NCBI GenBank assembly: GCA_005656395.1
Contig: SRSI01000056.1
Location: 186,001 to 250,000 of the forward strand
Source: Strongyloides papillosus
Taxonomy: Eukaryota; Nematoda; Chromadorea; Rhabditida; Strongyloididae
DNA: 64,000 nucleotides
Direction: 5' to 3'
In this document: piece by piece, positions 46,508-57,002 of the stretch
Layout: the number at the start of each line of letters is the position of its first letter
Numbering within the stretch: the first letter of the stretch is position 1
The notes under the pieces: model-generated
What the model saw: only the letters and a program-made list of their open reading frames with translations
The model's database searches: none
Told to the model about the DNA's origin: nothing
Program-made: the position numbers and the translations under genes

Positions 46508-47950
46508 TGTAACGCCCTCAGAAGGCGTCAACCAGAAGAAGATATGTATTTCACACTATGTTGTTATGTGTTCATTTCCTCGGTCGAATACTTTGACCCT
46601 TACCGCATGACGTTTTTCTAAACTTGTAAAAAACCCATTTTCAGATAATAAAAGTTTATGAAACCTTTACAGTGCAATGTACATGCTATATAGAAGTAGA
46701 TTATTAAAAAAAAGTTTCAAAATTTCATAAAATGGAGATTTTTTTTTGAAGCCTTATATCTAAAAACTTTAATATCTAATCTTTTATAAGACCTATATAT
46801 TCTGAAAGCCCTTGATCTCCCCTACAAGAATCTGCCAACATCATATCAAAGTTTCTATCCAGTTTTTAGATAATTAGCTTTAAAGTTAATTACCCATAAT
46901 TTTTCAATATTTTTTTAAATTAAGAGCTAATTTTTTAAATTATTAGAACTTAAAAATTGTTCTAACATAGATTACATTTTATACTATATTTAAAATAATA
47001 AACTTACTGCACAATATTGTATATAAATGATCATTTTAGCCAAATATTTTAAGTAGTGATATCTAGAAAAAAACTTGTTAAAACATTTAATTATGAAACT
47101 TTGTAAACTGAAATTTGTATATTACAATCATATCAAGTTTTAACTTTATATATTTTTATTATTCCTTTCCATAAAAAGCATTTTATGCTATGGCTTGAAC
47201 ACATCTCAAATGTGCTCTACTATATCTTATAAAAATATAATAATTTTTATATTTTCTGTGTAAAAACAATTTTTTAGCATTTTAAAAAGTTTTCCAATGC
47301 TAGATCCAAAGTCTTTTATCATTTTATTAAAAGTAAAAGTTTAATTTTTCTTCAATATAGATCAATCATTTAAGGCATTTTTCTTTACTTTTAACTTATT
47401 AACATAGCCTATAATATGTAATAAAGAATTTTTGAGTTCTAGTAATTCAAAAAATTGGCTTTTAATATCAAAAATATTGAAAAATTATGGGTAATTAACA
47501 TTAAAGCTAATTATCTAAAAACTGGATAGAAACTTTAATATGATAATAGTATATTCATGTAGGGGAGATCAAGGGCTTTCAGAATATATAGGTCTCATAT
47601 AAAATTAAATATTAAAGTTTTTAGATATAAGCCTTCAAAAAAAAATCTCCATTTTTGGAAATTATTTTTAATAATCTACTTATATATAGCATGTACATTG
47701 CACTGTAAAGGTTTCATAAACTTTTATTGGCTACAAATAGATTTTTCATTAATGTAGAATAACGTCGCTGCGGCAAAGATCAAACTATTCGACCGAGGAA
47801 ACAACATAGTGTGATATACCAAGAAGAATTCATACATATTGTCATATATTGAAAGGGTAAAGATTGTTGTTACTTCATATTAATTAAAGGATCTATATTA
47901 TATTTTATGTCGTATTATATCCGAGGATAGCACCTCGTTAAAAAAGCTTA
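46508..47950 (+). repeat. 3' LTR of the retrotransposon, interrupted
   Basis: It starts TGTAACGCCCTCAGAAGGCG right after a purine tract and resumes at about 47814 (ATATACCAAGAAGAATTC) after a palindromic insertion. It ends near CACCTCGTTAAAAAAGCTTA. Without the insertion it is about 180 bp, the size of the 5' LTR. Confidence 0.6.
46552..47813. mobile_element. Full-length palindromic foldback element, 1262 bp
   Basis: CACACTATGTTGT at 46552 pairs with ACAACATAGTGTG ending at 47813, and the two halves pair almost throughout. The midpoint near 47182 is itself palindromic (AAAAAGCATTTTATGC). The arms diverge by small changes. It has no ORF and sits in the 3' LTR. Confidence 0.75.
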
Positions 47951-48745
47951 GAAAATATGAATATACTAAGTAGTATGCTAAAAAGAAAAATAAACAATTT
48001 ACCAAAACGATGAGGTTAATGTAAACAGACAAAAACATAAAATTAATTTACTAATAATTTAATCATTTAATTATAATATATTTAATTATTATATATTATA
48101 GGGGTTTTGTTTTTTAATAAAGTTTTGAATAAGCTATCTATTCGCTACTAAAATCTAAAATTTACTATATAATTGATATGCAACAGAAACTTTCTTGGTT
48201 TCCAAGATAACAAAAAGTTTATTATTGGTAAAATTATAAAATTTTTATAAAAAGTAACTTTTTTAACATGTGATAGTAAAAGAATGTTACATTTATTATA
48301 CAATAAAAAGTCTCCAAAATAAATAAAAGTTTATAAGTTAACGTTAAACAAAAATTTCTTAATAATACAAAAAAAGATGTTGACCCTCGTAACAACAAAA
48401 TAACATTAATATAATGTTTTATCTTAGAAAATGTACAAATAAATAATGTTTTAATCAGAAGTGATTTTTGGACTACATTGTATTTCTTTTAGATGATTTT
48501 GAATTCACAAAAATTTTCACTGAATATTTTTTATAAAATATAAAGTCAGACATAATTTTTAGTATTAAAATAAGTTTGTTTGAAATCTTTTCAGTAACGT
48601 TATTATAATATATTACATAAATTGATTATGAGTGTGTGCCATGACGCAAAATACGAGCTGATACTTGGAATTAGCTTTAAAAACAATAAAATTATATTAA
48701 TTATTAAAAAGCGAATCAAAAATAATTGTTTTTGCTATTTCAATA
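47951..48745. other. AT-rich region, nothing recognised
   Basis: No ORF, RNA gene or repeat structure was recognised between the LTR element and the mariner derivative. Confidence 0.4.
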
Positions 48746-48747
48746 TA

Positions 48748-49665
48748 TTGGGTTGGTGCATAATTATTGCGGCAATTTTTCGCAACGTTTTTCTTCTTAA
48801 AAAATTAAAATTTTTTAGAATTTTTTTTCATAAAAATAATTCTTACATTCCAATTAGTAGAATGCAAATTGAAAATTATATTCATATTCGCCATATTATG
48901 TTCTGGCACTTCGAGAAAGATTGGGATGAAAAACAGTAATTTCGCGATCTAAACAAATTTTTTATGAAATAATAATCAGCAAAAGCCAAGTTGAAAGATG
49001 GTTGAGAAATTCAAATTCGGTAATTCAAATTGAATTTTCCTTTAATTTGGCTTTTGTTGATTGCCTTTTCGTCAAGAAAGTTTGTTGAGATCGCGAAATA
49101 ATTGTGCTACTTTCCACTTTTCTTGAAGTACTAGAGCATAATTATCGCGGCATTTTTTTGTGAATTTTTTTCTTTTAAAAATTGGCGTTTTTTTAATTTA
49201 TTTCCATAAAAATAATTCTCACATTTCAAATATTGAGGTGCAAATCGAAAGTTTTACCCATATTCATCATATCATGCACCAACACTTTGAGAAAGATTAG
49301 AAAGCAGTACAGTCATTTTACGATCTTAACAACCTTTTTGCAAAAAAACAATCAACAAAAGACAAATTTAAAGAAAACTCAATTAAAATTACCAAATTTA
49401 AATTTCCTGAACAGTCTCTCAACATGATTTTTGCTGGTTATTCTTTCACAAAAAATTTGTTTAGATCGCGAAATTACTGTTTTCCATCCCAATCTTTCTC
49501 GAAGTGCCAGAACATAATATGGCGAATATGAATATAATTTTCAATTTGCATCTCACTTATTGGAATGTGAGAATTATTTTTATAAAAAAAATTCTAACGA
49601 ATGTCAATTTTAAAAGATGAAAAAGTTCGCGGAAAAAATGCCGCAATAATTATGCACCAACCTAA
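48748..49665. mobile_element. Mariner derivative made of four alternating half-copies
   Basis: The ends are mariner terminal repeats (TTGGGTTGGTGCATAATTAT and TTAGGTTGGTGCATAATTAT read inward), flanked by TA (48746-48747 and 49666-49667). Inside, the same transposase N-terminal segment recurs: + at 48748-49015, - and shortened at about 49020-49130, + at about 49135-49400, - at about 49405-49665. The first copy still shows HIRHIMFWHFEKDWDEK and SKSQVERWLRNSNS, like the mariner helix-turn-helix region. There is no catalytic domain, so it is non-autonomous. Confidence 0.8.
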
Positions 49666-49667
49666 TA

Positions 49668-51783
49668 CTTTTATAACAATATTCAAATTTGCGAACGGAA
49701 AATTATAAAAATAAATTCTGATTTTTATATTACCACTTCACATGTTTTAAAAGTAGCGTCGTCTATAGCAATTAAATATCTATCGTGTTTAATTAAATTA
49801 TAATTGCAAAAATGATTTGCTAGTTACATTTTGTTTAAATTGTTAAAAGTAAAAATTGTTTCATTGTTGATAGTATAATACAATATGAAGTATATTACAT
49901 TTATCATTTACAATCTAATGATATATTTTTACTAGTTTTCGGATAGTATCTAGATGCCTTAGAATACGCTATTTTTATATCATATTAAGTGATAATATAA
50001 AAATCTAAATTTATTTTCATACATTTTCTTGATAAAAAATTAATTACCCATAAATTTTATAGTAATAAATGTTAATAACCTAAATAGCTAAATTAATAGT
50101 TTAAAAGTAAATCATTTTAATTATGTCATTTAATACTTTCTAGATCTCTCAAATTAATACTTGATTTCCAAAAAAAAAATTTTAAACCTTCCATATGAGG
50201 AAAAAAATTAAAGAGGTAAATTCATATAAGAAAAAAACGTGGTCCATAAGTTTGAAGTAAAAATTAACCCATTGAAAATTCAATTTTTTGAATTTATCTT
50301 TATTTTGACCTCCTAAAAATACTCTTTAAAAATTAACTTAAAAACGACCATTGTGAAGTTTGAAGCCTCATTAGTACCTCCTTTGAAGTTTGGGTGCAGT
50401 ACAGCGAAGCCAAAAATTTATCACAACATATTTTTTCTAACCTAGATTTGACACTTCTAATTTTATTTGGATTAGTGAAGGTCAAAATTTTTACACACAC
50501 ATACTGAATTTGTGTGTAAAAATATTCTTTTAAAACGCGGCGCGTTAATCATTTTTAAAATTGTAATTTTTTGGTACTTTGGTTTCATTTTATTAAATGA
50601 GAGAAAAACATTTTTGATTTTTTTTGAATTCCGGTTGGGTATCGTAATGCCTATCATTAAAAATAATATAAAGTATGAAAATAAAATTATTTATATATAT
50701 TATATATACATATTATATATGTATATATATGATTTACATATAAATATTCAAAGATAATCAAGTTAAGAAAAGAAGGGATGAATGATAATAAGTATTATAT
50801 GCAGATTTAAATTTTTTTTTATAAAATATGTACATATACTTGACGAAACATCTTGAAGAGAGGAAAAGAACATCCTCCTATTAAACTTAGAAGAGGTTTA
50901 ATGAAAGGAGGAGAAGAAAAGCAGTAATCAAGAAAGAAACTTATAAGAAAATTCAGTTTAGGTTCGGAGTAGATAAGATGTGCTGATTAGCACTCTAAGC
51001 TTCGGATAAGAAAATGATATTTTATTATTTTTAGTTCCACTAGTTATCATTAAATAAAATTTTTTTATGTTTACTTGTTTTATTGTTTATCTGATCAAGC
51101 ACGCATGTTCCAATATGCTTCTTTAATTGGTAAATAATCTCGGCTAGGATGGTGGGAATCATCTATCATGTATCTGTAGAGATACATGTAGCAGGGCCCA
51201 TGCTACACCATAAACGGATACACCACTATGAGAGGACATTAATAAATAGACTTTTAAAAAGTATACTGGAATCTATTTACATGCAAATTTTCAGAATCAA
51301 TTTCTGAATTATAGTAGATCAAAAATGCTAAGGTTGCATTGTTCGTTGCATACATACGATGCTGAGCATATATAAAAGTATATAAAACATCATGTCATTA
51401 TCAACAAAATAAATAAAAAACTACATTTTCAAAATCATTCTTTATTTTTGAAACATTATGCATTAATTTTAAGATAACCATTTAGAATAAAATACTATTT
51501 ATAAATAATATAAAGTTTTGAATGAGAAAAAACAATAAATTCAATTTAAAAAGTTATTTTTCTGCATTACAAGGAAATTATTTACATTTAATTAACAACA
51601 TTGTAAAATTTTAACTACTAGTTTATGTTCACAATAAGAAAATTTTCTTTAAACTATGAATTTTACCTAAATTACTCTATAAGAACATAAAGATTGTTAT
51701 TATTATCAATGTTTTGAAATAACGTATACACATTATTATAAAAGTTATGAGTCAATTTATAAAAAAAAGTATATATTTAATAT
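49668..51783. other. AT-rich region with a microsatellite and a hairpin pair
   Basis: A TA microsatellite lies at 50691-50731. A hairpin TTTTTACACACA...TGTGTGTAAAAAT lies at about 50488-50522. Bases about 50850-51260 are less AT-rich and hold the adjacent hairpins at 51167-51206. No gene was recognised. Confidence 0.45.
51167..51206. other. Two adjacent hairpins in a GC-richer patch
   Basis: CATGTATC-TGTAGA-GATACATG (51167-51188, perfect 8-bp stem) abuts GTAGCA-GGGCCCA-TGCTAC (51188-51206, perfect 6-bp stem). The patch 51070-51240 has lower AT content than its surroundings. It could be part of an unknown RNA or an old repeat; I do not recognise it. Confidence 0.4.
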
Positions 51784-51784
51784 A

Positions 51785-52685
51785 CAGGGTGTCAACAAAG
51801 TTACCATAAAAGTTTTACTGAATATAATTTCTTTCAACGTAAACATATTTTTATAGTATTATATCCATCTTAAAGCTTAACTTCTAACTTAAAAAATGTT
51901 TTACGAAGATTGAAAAAATGTCATTTTATAATATAGTTGTGACTATTTATGTGACCTCCATATTTTTCATAATTTTTGGAATTTTTTAACTTTTTCAAAA
52001 CAATGTAATTTTTTCAAAACTTGTCATTTTTTTGCAATTTTATATGCATATTATAGCCCAACTTCTTTTCTACAAAATAGTGTATAAATTATTATTATAA
52101 CTTTATTTTAAGTAAAGATATGAATACTTTGTAAGAAACATTTTCTAAACAATTTTCTAACTAATAAAACAAAGTATTTAAAAATATTCATATTTATGAT
52201 AATAAAGAGCAAAAAATCTTTAATCATATAAAAATATTACTAATTGGCGATAGTAGCTGTGTATTTACTTTTAATTTTTTTTTAAATTAGTTAAAAGGAT
52301 TAAAAAATTATTTTTACTATTGGAAAAATGAAAAGAATATTATGTTTCATATCTTTACTTAAAGTAAATTTATAATAATAATTCTTTCATTATTTTGTAG
52401 AAAAAAAATAGGCTATCAGATAAATATAAAAGTGGAAAAAAATAACAATTTTCGAAAAAGTTACATCGTTTTGAAAAATTTAAAAATTCCTAAAAATCAT
52501 GAAAAAAAATAGAGATCACTTAAATGACCACAACTTTATTTAAAATTTATACTTTTTCATCCATCTTAAAGTCTTATTTAAGTAAGAAGCGAGGCTTTCA
52601 GGTAGATATAACATTACAAAAATACGTTTACATTGAAAAGAGTTATATTCAGTCAAACTTTTATGATAACTTTGTTGACACCTTG
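51785..52685. mobile_element. TA-flanked foldback element with CAGGGTGTCAACAAAGTTA ends
   Basis: The ends are CAGGGTGTCAACAAAGTTAC on the left and CAAGGTGTCAACAAAGTTAT read inward from the right, flanked by TA (51783-51784 and 52686-52687). The inverted arms extend about 345 bp on each side. No ORF. Related sequence occurs in the giant palindrome (about 26030-26300 and 33330-33600), and at about 56180-56480 and 58450-58790, so this is a local high-copy family. Confidence 0.8.
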
Positions 52686-52687
52686 TA

Positions 52688-54340
52688 CACACAGAAAAAA
52701 AAAAGGACAAATTTTGACAAATCTATCTATAATGCAAAAAAATGTCCCACCATTTTAAAAAATTGAATATTATTCAAATTTTAAAATTATCAAGCAATAG
52801 CAAAAATTTTTAAACAACACAAAATATTGGGTTGTCGCATACATTTTGTCGTTTTTTTACAAAGATATATATGTTTAACTTTTTAAATTAATGTGATTTT
52901 TTTTAATTTTGATATTTTTTATGACATTATGCCCATTTATATCTTAACTTGTTTTTTTATTTTATATAATATGCTATTAAAAGTCAATTTCGTGTAAAAT
53001 TATTGATGTTTTAATAAAAATCATTATTTTAAACAATCTATTAACGACAAAAAGTTTAAAAATTTCGCAACAATAATAAAGAAAAGCAGTAATTATTTAC
53101 TCACACAAAGTATTATTATTTAAAAATATTATTTTAGTATTCGTTCTTATTTAAATTAAAATATGTTAAAGTTATTTTTTTTACTATAAATAAAAATCTA
53201 TATTATTTTATAACTTTTCATAAGTTTGATTTTTAAAGATGATCTTTAAAAGACATGGAAAATGGAATTTGACAGTCAACCTCATTAAATATGCTACATA
53301 TTTGTAAAATTTGCTACATCTTATGACATTTTGCGTCATCTTTTTGACCAATTTGCGCTATCTTTGTACATTTTGTGTCATCTTTTTTAGCAATTTGCAC
53401 CATCTTAGTACATTTTTGCGACATGTATCTTTCATACAAAATAAAATATTCTTCAAAATAATTGAGATATGTTAAAGAGTAAAATAATATTATTAAAATA
53501 AAGTGGAATTGAATTGGAAAAAGTGACTTTCGCTTGTCTATTGGGTAACAAAAATGTTTTTTTTTAAGAAACATACATAATATGGGCAAGCGAAAAAGCA
53601 TTCTTTTTTATTTTTTACTAACTTATTTTTTGATTATTCCATTAGATTCAGTTCACATACGGCAACGCACTTTACAGCGACCCCTACCCTAATTAAGTTA
53701 AAAAAGAGACGATGGAAATCAACTTGCCCGTGGTCACCTATGATCAAGCGAAATGACATTAAAAAAAGGAAAAAATATGAATAACCATGGACAAGCGAAT
53801 GTCTACCGTCTGAAAAAAGATGGCGCAAATTAGTCAAAAAGATGTAGCAAAAATGATAAAAATGGAGCAAATTGATAAAAAAGATGGCGCAAAATGTCAT
53901 AAGATGTAGCATATTTGATGTAGATAACTCTTAAATTCTGGGGTTCAAAAGACATTATGAAAACAATTTAGAGCATCAAACATGAAAATTTTATAAAATA
54001 CAATTTATAATAATTCAAACGATTGAAAAATATTTAAAAAATGTACTGTAATATGTTAAAAATGTTTTTTTTTATAAAAGTGTTTGTAGTTTTACATAGA
54101 ATTAAATTCTAACCTTGTATTTTAAAATGTATTGTAGAAAACAACTTATGTTCTAAAATAAAAATAGTATACTAAAAAAAGAGAAACTTATTTTAATAAT
54201 TCATTAATTATTGTTTTAATTTTTCATGTACAAAATAATTGTGATAAAATTAGTCGCAAATAAAGAAAATTTGAATTTTATTTGGTGGGACAAATTTATT
54301 ACATTTTATGCAAACCTGTGTCCTTTTTTTTTTCTGTGTG
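52688..54340. mobile_element. Second copy of the CACACA MITE family, with an internal insertion
   Basis: The ends start CACACAGAAAAAAAAAAGG on both sides and are flanked by TA (52686-52687 and 54341-54342). The body aligns by eye with 10417-11358, including TGTCCCACC near the ends. It is about 700 bp longer because of an insertion between about 53250 and 53950. The left TA is shared with the right end of the neighbouring element at 51785-52685. Confidence 0.8.
53297..53912. mobile_element. Insertion bounded by inverted minisatellites
   Basis: The left side has about six head-to-tail units of roughly 22 bp, such as TTTGCGCTATCTTTGTACAT and TTTGCACCATCTTAGTACAT. The right side has the same units inverted, such as AAGATGGCGCAAATTAGTCA. 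The outermost units share AAATATGCTACAT. The interior holds five copies of CAAGCGAA or its complement (about 53527, 53586, 53727 as a partial, 53753 and 53790) and a GC-richer stretch at 53640-53760. The - strand frames here are read from the repeats. Confidence 0.65.
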
Positions 54341-54342
54341 TA

Positions 54343-56852
54343 TACTGTATAAAAATCTTAGTTAAAAAAAATAACACACTTTATAAAAATGTATGACATC
54401 TTATACATAATCAGTTCATAGTTTAATTATACTTTTTGAGTGGAAAAAGGTATTTGATTGTCAAAATGACATAAGTCTGTTAATTTATTCATAATTTTAC
54501 AATTTCATTTATAACAACAGTTTTTAATTCTAAGCCTAATTAATAAGTTTAAATATAAACATATTATAGTTAGTTTTAATTAAAAAAATTAAATTTATAA
54601 CAATAAACAATAGATATAGTTTATCTAAAAAACAATAACTAAGAAACAATTAGAAAAGCTATTAATTTACCATCGTAAATCTTGAATAGATTATAAATCC
54701 TTTAGAAATTTTTAAAATAACACGATAGTATTTGAAATATAAAATTTATTAGAAATAGTTAGTAATAAAAACGGAGAATTCAATGCATTAATGTGAATTA
54801 AAATGAATGGTAAATAAAATTTTTAATTTTTATCTTTTGATTCATTGTTTTATTTTTTGATAATCTGGCATCATGTCTAATTCCGCCTTCGAGTTGACAC
54901 AATATAGATTTTTTCTTTATAAAAATTGTTAGTATTTTACTATGTTAACTGAGATTAACTTAAAATGATGTTTACATAAAGTGTTGCTGCAATAATTAAT
55001 AATAAACATAAGAAAAAAAGTAATGATTAAAAACAACTTCGTTAGAATACATTTTCACAGTTATGAATGACATCTCGTTACAAAAAAATTTAAAAGATAT
55101 CTAATTTTTTTATTTTTTTTATAAATTTACATAGATAACTAATAAAGAATTGATAAGAAACTTTTTAAAGATTTAAATATAACTTAAAACTGGTTTGTGA
55201 GATATTACTAGATTTTAGACTTAAAACAAATCAAATCTAAAAAAAATATAATGTATTTGAATGGTTAAATGTAACAACATCAATAATATGTCTAAAAATA
55301 CACAAACCAGTTGAGCATTAATAACTTTTTTATCCTTTAAGAATTTTATGATGGTACATTTTACAGTCTCGCTCGTTTTTTACAATATACTTCAAGATCG
55401 TTTTTAAATCTTAAATTTAAATAAAGTTATACAGATTTATATGTATACTATTTTTTCCAGTAACTTTCTGTAAAAGAATAAACATTTGTCTGCACATAGA
55501 CCATCGTAACTGTTTTAACTTTTAATATTTTCCACAATATTATAGTTAGTTAATATTCCGATTTCTCTTCTACAAAGTATATTTAAGATTTATTGTTAGA
55601 AGTCAAAAACAAGTAAATTTATAAAACATTATGTGTTTATGTTCATAATAAAAAAAATTTATCATAAATTCCAACAAATTTTAAATATTTTACTAAAAAA
55701 AATAAGCAAATAACTAAATAATATTATTAATTGACATTTTATAAGTTTAAATGCTTATTAGTATTTATTACCAAAATTTTACTATTTATTTAAGTTCTAA
55801 AATTACTATTATTAAAAAATACTAGAAAAATGTCTGCTACAAAAAAATCCTTAACTTTACTCATAATTTACTTTAATAATGCTGCATCCTTTTATTTCTA
55901 AAAAATTGAACTATCAAAAAACTATACTATAATGGAAAAAATATCGTTTAAAGGAAAGTTATGTCTTTTTTAAATGAAAATGTATAGGAAAAATGGCATT
56001 TGCATAAATCTCTATAACGTTCTCTTAACATAAAGTTAAAAAACAATCTTAACATATGTTGTCGAAATAAATTGGTGATATCAGATGAATATAATATTAC
56101 AAAATTTAAAAAGTATAAAAGAAGCTATAATGCTTAACTTAATCGCGTATCGTTCATGACATTATGTTCAAATAGATTGTAAACTAAATTATATATAGAT
56201 TTTCAACGATATCACCATAGACATTTAAAAGAGTGTAATTTTTTAAAACATGATATTTTATTTATAATATTATTTTCACCTGATAGTTCACATTCTTTTC
56301 TAAACATATTTCAAGATTAGTTATTATTAATTTTAACTAAAATTACTAAACATCAAATACTACTCATTTTTAACTTCAAAAATAGCTTTTTGTTCCTTTT
56401 AATTATTTTTATTAAATACAAGGAGTAAATATACAACTACAATCTCTTATTAATCATTTTTTATATTATTTAATATTTGGTCATTTCATAATTACAAAAA
56501 TGGATTTTTTTTAAAAAACTTAGATTTATTAGCTTGATAATTGCACTAAAAAGTTTTTGTTACCTTATAATTAATATTGTTTTAAGAAAAAATATTGTAT
56601 GTAACATTAGAAAAAGAAAAAGATTTTTAATAAAAAACTATATGTATGTAAAAAAAATTAGACTTGTAACAATTCAAAAAAACAGGTATGATTTGTACCA
56701 CTATTACAATATATCCCTGTATAACATATTTTATATATTTTTTAAATATTTCAGTGATAATTTTAGGAAAAAAAATGTCATGATATTTATTATAATGAAT
56801 AGTAATAATATTAGACATTTAAATTATAAAAACATATTTCCAAACAATCAAG
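54343..56852. other. AT-rich region, repeat remnants only
   Basis: No gene was recognised. Bases about 56180-56480 resemble the foldback family of 51785-52685. Confidence 0.4.
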
Positions 56853-57002
56853 ATGTCAAAACAAAGAGACATTCTTTTAAAAATCCCATTAGATGTTATG
56901 GTACATATAATTTATTTTATACAATTAAGGATAACTTATGTGATAATTAATTATTATATAATTCTAGGGTTAGATAAGGTTTACTATTTAATTGTATTGT
57001 GA
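56853..57002 (+). pseudogene. Possible F-box protein fragment
   Basis: A frame of 49 codons starts with ATG. Its residues 7-26 (ILLKIPLDVMVHIIYFIQLR) match the first helix of F-box domains (LPxDVLxxIxxFLxLR), which recruit SKP1. After that the similarity stops and the frame ends at TGA. It may be a decayed gene start. The longer overlapping frame at 56534-56950 is judged spurious. Confidence 0.3.

Larger units (their letters stand above)
38207..47950 (+). mobile_element. Broken gypsy-type LTR retrotransposon with nested insertions
   Basis: The two ends are related LTRs (38207-38382 and 46508-47950), both starting TGTAACGCCCTCAGAAGGCG. The internal part holds gag-like frames, then a long ORF with protease and reverse transcriptase. 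It lacks RNase H and integrase: after the RT a short LTR-like fragment (46215-46306, similar to 47820-47905) follows directly. A piggyBac element splits the 5' leader and a palindrome splits the 3' LTR. GAAAAGAGA just before the 3' LTR is a likely polypurine tract. No target-site duplication was found. The order of domains and the YLDD box indicate the gypsy (Ty3) group. Confidence 0.75.

Noticed and set aside
53314..53912. Two - strand frames of 95 and 92 codons
   Set aside because: Their periodic residues come straight from the inverted minisatellite units; no signal of a real protein.
56534..56950. Frame of 138 codons
   Set aside because: It begins at TTG, is Ile/Asn/Lys/Tyr-rich as chance AT-rich frames are, and overlaps the better F-box-like frame.
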